NCBI GenBank assembly: GCA_012514315.1 | Contig: JAAZAN010000150.1 | Span: 1 to 35,219 of the forward strand | Length of the DNA stretch: 35,219 bases | Source: Chloroflexota bacterium | GTDB taxonomy: Bacteria; Chloroflexota; Anaerolineae; B4-G1 | Reading direction: 5' to 3' | The notes under the pieces: generated by a model | Databases searched by the model: none | Told to the model about the DNA's origin: nothing | The model's input: the letters and a program-made list of their open reading frames with translations, nothing else | Translations under genes and position numbers: made by a program | Part shown: one piece after another, positions 14,559 to 23,900 of the stretch | Layout of the letters: each line of letters starts with the position of its first letter | Position numbering within the stretch: position 1 is the stretch's first letter

Positions 14559-16658
14559 ATGTCATTGCCATCGCCCATTCTCGATGATCTACGGTTCCAG
14601 CGGGATCTGGTCGACGAGGCCCGGCGCAGGATCATTCGGTACTGTCCTGAGTGGACAGAGTACAATCTGAGCGATCCAGGCATTACGCTCATCGAGCTAT
14701 TCGCTTGGATGACGGAAATGATCACGTACCGGCTGAACCAGGTGCCCGAGAAGAACTATATCGAGTTTCTGAACCTTCTGGGGATGCAGCGGCAGCCGGC
14801 CAGCAGCGCGCGGGTTGATCTGACCTTCTGGCTCTCTGTGGCTTTGCCTCTGGGCCCGGACGATCCTTCGCCAGTGATTGTGCCGGCTGGGACTGAAGTG
14901 GTGTCTCGGCCAACCAGTGAGGGGCAGGTTACATTCACGACGGATCGTAGACTGGTCGTTGTCCCCCCCCTGCTAACACAACTGCGGCGGGATGAAGACC
15001 TCAACAAGAACTACCTCCCGCGGCTGGGGATCGAGGCATTTCACGCCTTCGGACGGAAGAAGCCGGCCGTTGGTGACATGTTCTACCTCGGGTTCGATAT
15101 GGAGCGGGATATTCGGGGACATCTGCTTCGTCTGACATTCGATTGCGAGGCGACACAGGCTGTCGGTGTTCGCCGCGAAGATCCCCCATGGGTATGGGAG
15201 TGCTCCATGGGCAATGGAATCTGGTACGAGCTGACGCCGAGCGTCCGAGTTGGTGAGAAGGACACGACCGGAGGACTGAACAACCCACGCGGGAGTCTCG
15301 TGCTCTATCTGCCGCTTGATATGGAGCTGGATCTCGTGCACGGCCGGGAGGCATTCTGGATCCGGTGCCGACTGGAGGCACGGCGCCCCGAGCAAGGTAT
15401 GTACACGGAGTCGCCCCGGGTGATCGGGTTGCAGGCCCACACACTGGGCGCTGTCGTCCCTGGGACGCACGCAGAGATCGTTCAGGAGGAGTTCCTGGGC
15501 GTGAGCAACGGTGAGCCTGGACAGGTGTTCGCTCTCGAGCATGCGCCAATCCTCGATCTGCAGGATGATGAGACAGTGCAGGTCGAAGAGAAGCGACAGG
15601 GGGAGCTGGTGTACGTGCCTTGGAGGCGGGTCGTCGATTTCGCGCAGTCGGATCGGTACGATCGGCACTTCACTGCGGATACCGCTGCGGGCGAGATCCG
15701 GTTTGGGCCCGCTGTGCGGCAGCCTGATGGAACCGTCCGTCAGTACGGTCGCGTTCCTGAATCAGGACGCTCGATCCAGTTCGCGCGCTACCGACGGGGT
15801 GGGGGGGTGGCAGGGAATGTGCCCGCCGAGACCTTACAGACGCTGACGACGTCGCTGGCCTATATCGCCCGGGTCTCAAATCTATCGCGTGCTTCGGGCG
15901 GGCGCGATCCGGAGACGATGGAGGAGGTTCAGGCGCGCGCGCGTCGGGAGCTGAGAGCGCAGCTGCGAGCAGTCACGGCCAGTGACTACGAGAGCCTGGC
16001 GCTCAATGCCACGCGAGAGGTAGCCCGGGTGAAGTGCAATATGCCACAAGGGACCGATGGTCGATTGACGCCAGGCACCGTAGAGGTCCTGGTGGTACCG
16101 GCCGCTGCTGACTCGGTGCGCGTGGGGGATCTGAGTCGCTTGGCGGTTGATGAGCAACTCGCTCGCACCGTCGAGGAGTACCTGGATCAGTACCGGCTGC
16201 TCACCACAATCCTCCGAGTGGATGAACCAGGGTATGTCGGTGTCAGAGTTCGGGCACGGGTGGTGGCTGTGGAGCACAGCCGCCCCGAAATCGTCAGCGC
16301 CCGAGTCTCCCAGGCATTGACGGCGTTCCTCTCCCCGCTTCCGATATTTGGGGAAGGCGATGACCTGGCTGCACTGATGGACGAGGACTGGGAAGGCTGG
16401 CCGTTTGGGCGTGACCTGTACGAAGCCGAGGTGTTGTCGTTTGTCCAGCGTGTGCCCGGAGTGAAGCACGTTTTGGAGGTACAGCTCTTCACGCGACCGG
16501 TCATCCCGAGCGATGAGGAGAGAGAGCCGGTGGGTGACGAAGGGGCCTTGACCAGGGTTCGACAGAGGGTGCGTGTCCCGGCGAACTCGCTGCTGTGTTC
16601 GCTGGCGCACGAGATTGTGTTGGTGGAACTGGGAGAGGGTGATGACGAAGCTAACTGA
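14559..16658 (+). CDS. Baseplate J-like wedge protein (Afp11/Pvc11)
   Basis: This 699-residue protein is of the 'putative baseplate assembly protein' type. The N terminus has SDPGITLIELFAWMTEMITY, then RLNQVPEKNYIEFLNLLGM. The middle holds a beta-rich region with RYRRGGGVAGNVPAETLQTL followed by VSNLSRASGGRDPETMEEVQ, ARARRELRAQLRAVTASDYE, the recognised baseplate J core. The C terminus (DDLAALMDEDWEGWPFGRDL, then YEAEVLSFVQRVPGVKHV) is also typical. With gp25 and the tail-I-like partner it builds the wedges around the spike hub. AGTAGGAGC precedes ATG 14559; the 3' end overlaps the next gene by 17 bases, suggesting coupled translation. Confidence 0.94.
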   Translation: MSLPSPILDDLRFQRDLVDEARRRIIRYCPEWTEYNLSDPGITLIELFAWMTEMITYRLNQVPEKNYIEFLNLLGMQRQPASSARVDLTFWLSVALPLGPDDPSPVIVPAGTEVVSRPTSEGQVTFTTDRRLVVVPPLLTQLRRDEDLNKNYLPRLGIEAFHAFGRKKPAVGDMFYLGFDMERDIRGHLLRLTFDCEATQAVGVRREDPPWVWECSMGNGIWYELTPSVRVGEKDTTGGLNNPRGSLVLYLPLDMELDLVHGREAFWIRCRLEARRPEQGMYTESPRVIGLQAHTLGAVVPGTHAEIVQEEFLGVSNGEPGQVFALEHAPILDLQDDETVQVEEKRQGELVYVPWRRVVDFAQSDRYDRHFTADTAAGEIRFGPAVRQPDGTVRQYGRVPESGRSIQFARYRRGGGVAGNVPAETLQTLTTSLAYIARVSNLSRASGGRDPETMEEVQARARRELRAQLRAVTASDYESLALNATREVARVKCNMPQGTDGRLTPGTVEVLVVPAAADSVRVGDLSRLAVDEQLARTVEEYLDQYRLLTTILRVDEPGYVGVRVRARVVAVEHSRPEIVSARVSQALTAFLSPLPIFGEGDDLAALMDEDWEGWPFGRDLYEAEVLSFVQRVPGVKHVLEVQLFTRPVIPSDEEREPVGDEGALTRVRQRVRVPANSLLCSLAHEIVLVELGEGDDEAN

Positions 16659-17628
16659 TGCCCGGCGGCAGACTGAGCCGGTGGCTTCGCTGTCGCACGT
16701 GGCGGATGCCCGTCGACGCTATCCTGGCGAATCTGTGGTCTACTGGAGCCGCGTGGAGGTTCATCGATCGGTGTCGGACCCTCTCCTGCGGATTGCCCTT
16801 CCTCCGATGGCTCAGGTTGCTGACTACCACGGGCCGCGTGGTCGGGACGATCTCTTTCCGTCGATCGAAGTGGAGAGAGGGATCCAGTGTCTGCAATGGC
16901 GCCTGACCGGAAGGCTGGCTGCAGGGAGCACGTATGAGTTCTCGGTAGAGGCCACGCTTCCACGTGTGCCCCGCGATGTCGTCGTGGAGAGCGACGCCAC
17001 ACTATACTCGGCTAAGGGCAGTGCACTGGCGAGCGAGACTGCGAGCGTCGCGATGGCGGCCAGGGGGCGTTATCTCAGGTACCTGCCGGAGCTGTATGAG
17101 GAAGACGAGTTGATGGGGCAATTCCTGATGCTATTCGAGAGCTTCTGGGGACCCATCGAGAGTCAGATCGGCAACATTCACTGCTACTTTGATCCGAAGA
17201 CCGCACCGGCCAGCATGCTGCCGTGGTTGGCTTCCTGGGTCGATGCTGCTCTCGACGAGCGGGTTTCAGACGAGACTCGGCGACAGCTCATTCAGTGGGC
17301 CGTACCGCTCTACCGACGGCGGGGTACGAGCGCGGGCCTACAGCGCTTTCTGGAGATCTATACGGGTGGTGATGTCGAGATCGTCGAGTACCGTGCTGAG
17401 AACCTTTGTCTGGGTGCTACAGCTCGTCTGGGGCCCGGAATCGCGCTGGGACAGCGAAACATGCCGCATACGTTCACAGTCAGGATCCGTCTGCCGGAAG
17501 CGGCGAACGGGAGCTCGACACGCGAGCTGGACGCGATGGCCCGGCGCGTCCGGGCTGTCATCGATGCCGAGAAGCCGGCACACACGACCTACGATCTACA
17601 TATGGAGCTCGGCGCCAGAACAGACTGA
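16642..17628 (+). CDS. Tail protein I-like wedge protein (Afp12/Pvc12)
   Basis: In this 328-residue protein, residues about 25-140 form a beta domain (VYWSRVEVHRSVSDPLLRIA; YEFSVEATLPRVPRDVV). The P2 gpI/tail-protein-I signature starts near residue 143: RYLRYLPELYEEDELMGQFL, the FESFWGPIESQIGNIHCYFD helix, then LPWLASWVDAALDERVSDET and RRRGTSAGLQRFLEIYTG. The C terminus (FTVRIRLPEAA) is usual. It is the partner of the J-like protein in the baseplate wedge. ATG 16642 follows GGGAGAGGGTG inside the previous gene; the longer in-frame start at 16573 would add an implausible Arg/Trp/Cys-rich leader. Confidence 0.9.
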   Translation: MTKLTDARRQTEPVASLSHVADARRRYPGESVVYWSRVEVHRSVSDPLLRIALPPMAQVADYHGPRGRDDLFPSIEVERGIQCLQWRLTGRLAAGSTYEFSVEATLPRVPRDVVVESDATLYSAKGSALASETASVAMAARGRYLRYLPELYEEDELMGQFLMLFESFWGPIESQIGNIHCYFDPKTAPASMLPWLASWVDAALDERVSDETRRQLIQWAVPLYRRRGTSAGLQRFLEIYTGGDVEIVEYRAENLCLGATARLGPGIALGQRNMPHTFTVRIRLPEAANGSSTRELDAMARRVRAVIDAEKPAHTTYDLHMELGARTD

Positions 17629-17705
17629 ACAAACACACCATCCGGGCCTTTGGCGTGGATGACAAGCCGGTGCTGGCTGCACAAGGGGCTCAGGGACAGG
17701 AGACT

Positions 17706-18869
17706 ATGGACACGAAAGACTGGCTACAAGCGATTCCCGGGAAACGTATAGCGCCTGTTGATGGCATGGCTGTGACCGCTGAAGTCTGGGAGGAGGCTCA
17801 CCGCTATCATCGTGAGCATCAGCGACTGCATCTTGGGTTGGGCCACGGCAGCGGGATTCTGACAGGACTTGAGGTGATTGCGAGTGACCCTCCCGACAGC
17901 ACGGTCTACATCCTGCCCGGAATCGGCGTCGATCCGCAGGGCCAGTTGATCATTGTGAAAGAGCCCGTGACCTACGACATCGGAAGGAACACAGAGGGCG
18001 TTCTGAGTGTGTTTCTCAGTTATGGGGAAGGCCGACCACAATCGAGCACGAAGAAGCAGGGCGCTCCGCTGTATGCACACAGTGAGTTTGGGATCGAGGT
18101 CCGATCGGGATATCCTGAGACGCCAGGCATCGAGCTGGCACGCATCGACCGATCGACCCGGAACGGACAGATCTCCAATGCGGTTGCCCCCGACTTTCCC
18201 GGTGTGAATGAGATCGATCTTCGTTACCGGCGATATGTGGGAGCTCCAGCAGTGAACCTGGTCAGTGTGGCGATTTCCTATGTTGGCGATGCATCCGTGG
18301 AATGCGGGCACCGCGAGGGGCTGACCAACGTGGCTCGGGCCGCCAGCCGGGTCCTCGGTGCAGAGAGCAGATTCCACGTTGTGATCGACGATGGTGTGGC
18401 ACTTTCTCGAGGGCTTGAGTCCTTTGCGCTGCTAGTCATCGTTGGACAGGGTGAGTTCGAGCTCACCCCGCCGGAGATGGAGGCGGTGTATGCCTACCTG
18501 CAGGGTGGTGGGACAGTGCTCATGGAGGCATGCGCGCGCGGTTCAGATGAGGATAGTGCGGGCGCGGCAGTCACGTCATTCCGAAACCTGTTGGCTACGT
18601 TAGGTGTCACCCTGAGCGAACTGGAAGCGGGGCACCGGTTGCTCTCCGTACCCTATCTCTTCGCCTCGGTACCTGAGGGCGCGTACCTGAACGCGGAGGG
18701 GTCGGCCGCTATGATCGGGGAGTCGGTGATCTTGAGCACGGGCGATCTGGGTTGTCTGTGGCAAGGGAGGCGTCACAACAGTACACCGTCGCGGGAGGAG
18801 ATTCGATCGGCCCTGGAGTGGGGCTGCAATGTCATAAGCTATGCCTGGGCGCGTCGCGAACGCGTCTGA
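17706..18869 (+). CDS. DUF4159-type protein with CIS N-terminal module
   Basis: In this 387-residue protein, residues 1-90 hold a module seen in baseplate-linked CIS proteins (GMAVTAEVWEEAHRYHREHQ, RLHLGLGHGSGILTGLEV, YILPGIGVDPQGQLIIV). The C-terminal half resembles DUF4159, a glutamine-amidotransferase-like fold: LTNVARAASRVLGAESRF, ESFALLVIVGQGEFELTPPE, MEAVYAYLQGGGTVLMEACA. The strand-turn where a catalytic nucleophile could sit reads LLVIVGQGEF, without Cys, so enzyme activity is unlikely. No signal peptide is seen. AGGGACAGGAG precedes ATG 17706. A baseplate accessory role is inferred from position only. Confidence 0.75.
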   Translation: MDTKDWLQAIPGKRIAPVDGMAVTAEVWEEAHRYHREHQRLHLGLGHGSGILTGLEVIASDPPDSTVYILPGIGVDPQGQLIIVKEPVTYDIGRNTEGVLSVFLSYGEGRPQSSTKKQGAPLYAHSEFGIEVRSGYPETPGIELARIDRSTRNGQISNAVAPDFPGVNEIDLRYRRYVGAPAVNLVSVAISYVGDASVECGHREGLTNVARAASRVLGAESRFHVVIDDGVALSRGLESFALLVIVGQGEFELTPPEMEAVYAYLQGGGTVLMEACARGSDEDSAGAAVTSFRNLLATLGVTLSELEAGHRLLSVPYLFASVPEGAYLNAEGSAAMIGESVILSTGDLGCLWQGRRHNSTPSREEIRSALEWGCNVISYAWARRERV

Positions 18870-18903
18870 GCAGGCTGGTTGAATCTGGAAGTGAGGTCGT
18901 GCG

Positions 18904-19764
18904 TTGATTGAAGTCGTTGATCGACAGGGCTGGCGAAAGACCTTTCGTGTTGACAAGGCTATCGTGCGAATTGGGAGCGAGTCGGGGAATGATATCGTTC
19001 TCGAGCCGTGGCGCGGCGCTGGTCTATCATCTCATCACATGCAGTTGATCTGTCTGCCACAGGCCGATGGACTGAGACGCCGCCTCGTCAATCTGGGCGA
19101 GGCAGTTGTTGTTGTGCGCCGAGACGGAGAGCGAACTGTCGAACCGCGATCGGTCGCTGATCTTGAGGTTGGCGATGAACTGAGTGTTGGCGACTTCACC
19201 ATCACTTATCACGGGGATGATGCAGAGTCAGCGCCGCACACCGCGCCTGCTTCGGGGGAAGGGATGCCCAGTACGCCCCAGGCTGGCGCCGAAAGTGGAC
19301 CCACTTCAGCGGTGGTGGCCGGGCATCCTGTTCCGACTGACACGAGCCAGGATGTTCCCGCGTCCAGGGAGGCGGCCGCGAGGCACGGTCAGCCCTACTC
19401 CGCCGTAATCGGACTGGAGCTGCATCTAGAGGGTCAGGAGATTGCACCAGGGGATTCGCTTGCGGGGACTGTCATCGTGCGGAATCTAGGCGAACGGACC
19501 GGTGCTCAGTTCAAGTTGACAGTCGAAGGGCTGGACTCCGGCTTCTACGAGCTGGGACCTGGCCCGATTCTGTTCCCTGGTGCAGCCAGGGAGTTGCCGA
19601 TCGTCTTTCATCATCCCCGGTCCACCGTATCCGCTGGTGAGCATGAGGTGCGGGTCATCGCCACGGCGCCGGAGGCCTATCCGGGGGATCGCGCCGAGGC
19701 GATCGAGAAGATCATTGTGATGCCTTACTATGCTCACGCAGTACACCTATCTGTCCGGCGCTGA
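18904..19764 (+). CDS. FHA-domain protein with C-terminal Ig-like domain
   Basis: In this 286-residue protein, residues 1-105 form an FHA domain (KAIVRIGSESGNDIVLEP; AGLSSHHMQLICL; VGDELSVGDFTITYHG). The Arg of the usual GR motif is replaced by Ser (IGS), while the Ser before the conserved His is kept (LSSHH). A Pro/Ala/Ser linker (about 110-165) leads to an Ig/NEW3-like beta domain (VIGLELHLEGQEIAPGDSLA; FHHPRSTVSAGEHEVRVIAT). No membrane segment or signal peptide is visible. FHA domains normally bind phosphothreonine; the altered site makes this uncertain. The start is TTG 18904, the first codon giving the FHA strand. It forms a group with the next two genes. Confidence 0.82.
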   Translation: MIEVVDRQGWRKTFRVDKAIVRIGSESGNDIVLEPWRGAGLSSHHMQLICLPQADGLRRRLVNLGEAVVVVRRDGERTVEPRSVADLEVGDELSVGDFTITYHGDDAESAPHTAPASGEGMPSTPQAGAESGPTSAVVAGHPVPTDTSQDVPASREAAARHGQPYSAVIGLELHLEGQEIAPGDSLAGTVIVRNLGERTGAQFKLTVEGLDSGFYELGPGPILFPGAARELPIVFHHPRSTVSAGEHEVRVIATAPEAYPGDRAEAIEKIIVMPYYAHAVHLSVRR

Positions 19765-19827
19765 ACCGGTACGCTCGGGCGGAGGATCTGTAGCCACTGC
19801 ACCTTCAATGTACGGGGCGGAGGAAAC

Positions 19828-20913
19828 GTGCCACTTATGATCGCCACCCTATCGACACTGCACATGCTCGGCGACTTGCGTGGGGGTTTGTCTATCCTTA
19901 CAGGCTGGCCTCAGTCACTCGAGTTGGGCGTTGGAAGCACGCTTGTTGGCTGGTTCGGTGTGCTGCTTCTGGTCCTCGTGCTGATTGCCGTTGTGATCCT
20001 AGATGCTGCGGTGCTGCTGTTTGTCCTGCGATGGCAGAGAGGGCGATTCGCGATTCGTTGCGGTATCGAACTGCGAAACATGGGAAACGTGAGTGATCGA
20101 TATCGACTGAGTGTCTCGGAGCCCACAGGCATGTCACGACTTCGGTTGGGTATCGGTGGAACCCGCCTCTGTGACGGCATTGAGGCAGCCCATGGCGAAG
20201 CGGCGGCGGAGAAGTCTGAATCCGCCTCAGGTGATTCCCGTTCTAAGGCTGCAGCGACGTCGGCGAGCGAGGGGTTGCGTCGCTCTCAGCAGGCGATAGG
20301 TCAGATGCGCGGGCTGAGCGGAACCATCGCGCAGTCTCTGAACTCGATCGGCAATCTTCTCGGCGGTACTGCCGGAGCGCCGTTCCGGAATATGGCGGCC
20401 GATATCCGCAGGAAGCAGGCTTTCGTCAGGCAGGCGGAGGCAACGCCGAGACAGGCGGTGGCACGCGCCGAACAGGCTCCTAGACGCGCCCTCAGTGGCA
20501 CACGCAGTGTACAGCGTCAGTTGTCCGGAGGCAGGTTGTCGACTGGCGCCACGGCGGAGCCAGCGGACTCGAGTGCAAAGGAAATGGCGGCGGATGCTCA
20601 GGTAGGCACACCCAAGCTGGTTGGCAGAGAAGCAGGAGGTACCACGCCGTTTATCGATGCCGGGGGGGCGCTCGCCGTGGATCTCGATGTGATGCCTGTG
20701 AAGCGGCCGCGTGAGACTGCTGAGCTGAAGATTGTTGTGCGCTCAAAAGGGCTGGAAGGAGTTGGGGCGCCATGGCTGATTGAGGAGATGACAGTGGTAG
20801 TGAACCGGGTAGGTTGGTTCGACCACTCGTGGCCCGTGCTTGTCTACGGAGTGGCGATTCTGCTTCAGCTCCTGCTGGCGTGGGCGCTTCTGAGTACAGG
20901 CATCGTGGGTTAG
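19828..20913 (+). CDS. Two-helix membrane protein with Ig-like domain split by a disordered insert
   Basis: This 361-residue protein has a transmembrane helix at about 39-68 (VGWFGVLLLVLVLIAVVILD...) and another at about 334-356 (WPVLVYGVAILLQLLLAWAL). After the first helix comes GIELRNMGNVSDRYRLSVSE, the start of a NEW3/CARDB-like domain; its continuation (VDLDVMPVKRPRETAELKIV) appears only about 190 residues later. Between them is an Ala/Ser/Arg-rich segment with helical parts and the motif SVQRQLSGG, which resembles the VQRQL repeats of the DUF4157 protein. GTG 19828 follows GGCGGAGGAAA. It lies between two FHA genes. A membrane anchor for the particle or for the FHA proteins is inferred. 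Confidence 0.75.
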   Translation: MPLMIATLSTLHMLGDLRGGLSILTGWPQSLELGVGSTLVGWFGVLLLVLVLIAVVILDAAVLLFVLRWQRGRFAIRCGIELRNMGNVSDRYRLSVSEPTGMSRLRLGIGGTRLCDGIEAAHGEAAAEKSESASGDSRSKAAATSASEGLRRSQQAIGQMRGLSGTIAQSLNSIGNLLGGTAGAPFRNMAADIRRKQAFVRQAEATPRQAVARAEQAPRRALSGTRSVQRQLSGGRLSTGATAEPADSSAKEMAADAQVGTPKLVGREAGGTTPFIDAGGALAVDLDVMPVKRPRETAELKIVVRSKGLEGVGAPWLIEEMTVVVNRVGWFDHSWPVLVYGVAILLQLLLAWALLSTGIVG

Positions 20914-20922
20914 GGAGAACGT

Positions 20923-23900
20923 GTGATGGGTGCAGGCGGGCAGATCGAGATTGTCAATCCTGATGGAGAGGTATCGTTCAAGACTCTCGATCCCGAGAAG
21001 GGCGTCGCGAACATCGGGCGTCATCCGGACAACGACATTACACTCGATGGTACGGGCGTTGCCCCGTTTCACGCAGTCCTGGACTACTCGCGAAGTCCAC
21101 ACCATCTGATCGTGTTGAGCACCACCGACGGTACGCTGGTGGGGGGCCAGCACGTTGATCCGGCCACGCCGATCGCTGTCCATGCGGGGAGCACCATCCA
21201 GGTGGCTGGCTTTGTGCTGTTCATTCTGGGCGAGCCAGGTGATGCCAGCATGCCATCGACACCCGGGACCGGCGCAGCCGCACAAGCGGGTGTCTTGCCC
21301 CTGGCCCTAGCGGCTCCAACCGACGGAGTTCGCAGCTTGGTGGAGACGAACGCGGCAGATGCGCAGGATCGCGAACTCCTGGCCGCGTCGTCGCGCCGAG
21401 TTCTCCCCTATGCTGAGGAGTCTGACGACCTGGTTCTCGCCGAGGCATCAGAGACAGAGTGGATGATCGATGTCGAGGAGTCGGCGGTCTGTCACCTGAC
21501 GATTACGAACGGGGGCGGGATCGTGGCTGCTTTCCGGGTTCGTGTCGAGGGAATTGACGCGGACTGGGTCATTACAGCGCCGCCATATGTCAACCTGACT
21601 GAGGGCGAGCGTGCGACTGTCACCGTCTCGGTGACTCCGCCGCGGCGGCCCGAGAGCAGAGCAGGCGTCTACCCAATCGCACTCATCGTAGAGTCGCCCA
21701 ACTACCCCTCGCATCGCAGGCTCATCCCGGCAAGCTTGACTGTCAATCCGTATCACGAGTTCGCTGTCGGCGAGTTGTCGCCGCGGCAGCAGACGCTGCG
21801 GGGTAGACGCCCCACCGGTGAGGCCGTGTTCTCCATCGCGAACAAGGGAAACAGTGAGGTCCCGGTGCGCCTGGAGGGTTACGACGACGAGCGAGCATGC
21901 AATTTCGAGTTCAGGCTGCCCGGCGAGTCAGCGCCCATGGCTCGGCAAGCGGAGATCCGCTTGCCTCCCTCTCAGACGTTCGCGATTCCGACGCGAATCA
22001 CGCCGCTGGCGCCCAAGCTTGTGGGGCTTCGCAGTCGAACGTACTCCTATACGATCACGGCAACGATGCTGGAAGGACAACTCACGCCGCGATCACTGCT
22101 GGGGCAGGTCCGGGTGCGTCCGCTGATCGGCCCGATCCTTCTCTTGCTCACCGCGCTGCTCCTCGCGTTGCTGGTGGTTGTCGTGTTTCGACCGCGGATC
22201 TACGAGTTTGAGGCCGAACCAGATGTTATCTTGTCAGGCGAGACCGTTGTGTTGGCGTGGCGCGCATCGCGCTTCTCAAGTCTGTCGATCTTGACGGATT
22301 CGGGCGACGTGGTTCCTCCCATTGCGTCTGGCTCGACCCAGGTCGAGCTATCTCCTGAGCGGAATGAGACATACTATCTGGTGGCTGATAACCTGCTCTC
22401 GCAGTTCCTACCGCCTCTGAGTCGCCTCACTGACACACGGAAGGAGGCTCCAGTCATTGTTGATCCGGTGTATCCCGTCATCCGGGTGTTCACCTCAGAT
22501 GCGACGACCATCGTGGCCGGCGAGCAGGTCAATCTGCGGTGGGAAGTCCTGGGCGCTGATGAGGTGGTGCTCTCAGCCAATGGCAACGAGGAGAAGCTGT
22601 TGACTACCGAGCATACTTCGGAAAGGGCTGTAGCTCCCATCCAGAGCCCTTCGAACTACACGTTGCGTGCCACCAACCAGTACGGTTACGACGCAAACAG
22701 CATTCAGATCACCGTGCTTATGCCCACGCCGACACCCTTGCCACTGCCTGTGATCCGCCAGTTTTCGGTGGAGCCTCTCAGTGTGACAGAGGGGCAGACG
22801 GTGACACTGCGCTGGGAGGTGGATGGTGCGACGAAGGTGGCAATCTCCAACCTGAATCAGGAGTACGCACCGTCCGGTAACACTCTGACCGTCCCGCCCG
22901 CGACGACCGATTATGTCTTGACAGCGCTGTTTGAGGCCGACGGCAGACAGGTGAGCACAGTGAGCTTCCCGGTGACAGTTGTCGTCCATCCAAAGCCAAC
23001 AGCCACGCCCGAACCGTTGAAGCCCGAGATATCTTACTTCAGGGCGGATCCTGCAGAGGTGGTCAAGGGCAATTCGACGCAGGTGAAGCTTGTGTGGCTG
23101 GTCACCGGCGAGACGACGAATGTGGAGATCTCTGGGCCGACGCTGGGTTCGACATTCAGCAATCTGTCGGCACAGGGCGAGCTGATCGTGTCGGCTACGG
23201 ATGCCACATTCTTCATCCTCTCCGCGTTCAATGGGGATCTCACCGCCAGCGAGACGGTACAGCTTGGCGCGAAGGATCCGACTCCTGTTCCACCCACGCC
23301 GCTGCCCAAGCCGGTTGTTGATTACTTTGTGCTGGATGAGAGTGCGCCAGATGTGCTGAGAATCGGCAGTGAGCCGAACAACCAGCTGGTTCGGTATGAG
23401 GTGGTGGGAGGGACCACGGCCACTTTCCAGTGGTCGGTGCAGATGGCGCCGAGCATTGAGATCATCGCTGACGGTGTGAGCCTGGGTGAGTATCCCCCGC
23501 AGCAGTCGACTCCACGGTTGATCAACAGCGCCGGTCAGTACCAGTTGATAGCCCAGAATGATGTCGGCGACACTGTTAACGCGTATATTCAGATCACCCT
23601 TCGACCTGTAGTTCCCCCCTTGCCACCCTTCAACGTTGGCGGGGAGCAGGCTGCGCACGATCAGCCGGCAACAGTCACTTGGCAGTTCGATCCGGGCTCG
23701 TACTCAGGCGAGGTCGTGGGGTTCCGCATCTACCGGGCTGAGGTCCCATACGCAGATATCGCCGATTTCGCGCTGGTGGCAAACGAGTCCGAGGTCAAGG
23801 GTACGCCACCCTACCGCTGGACCGATCCTGTCACGGCGTGCAATCAGGCGTACTGCCTGCGCGCTGTCTATCAGGATGAGTACGGCGTCAATCAGGTCAC

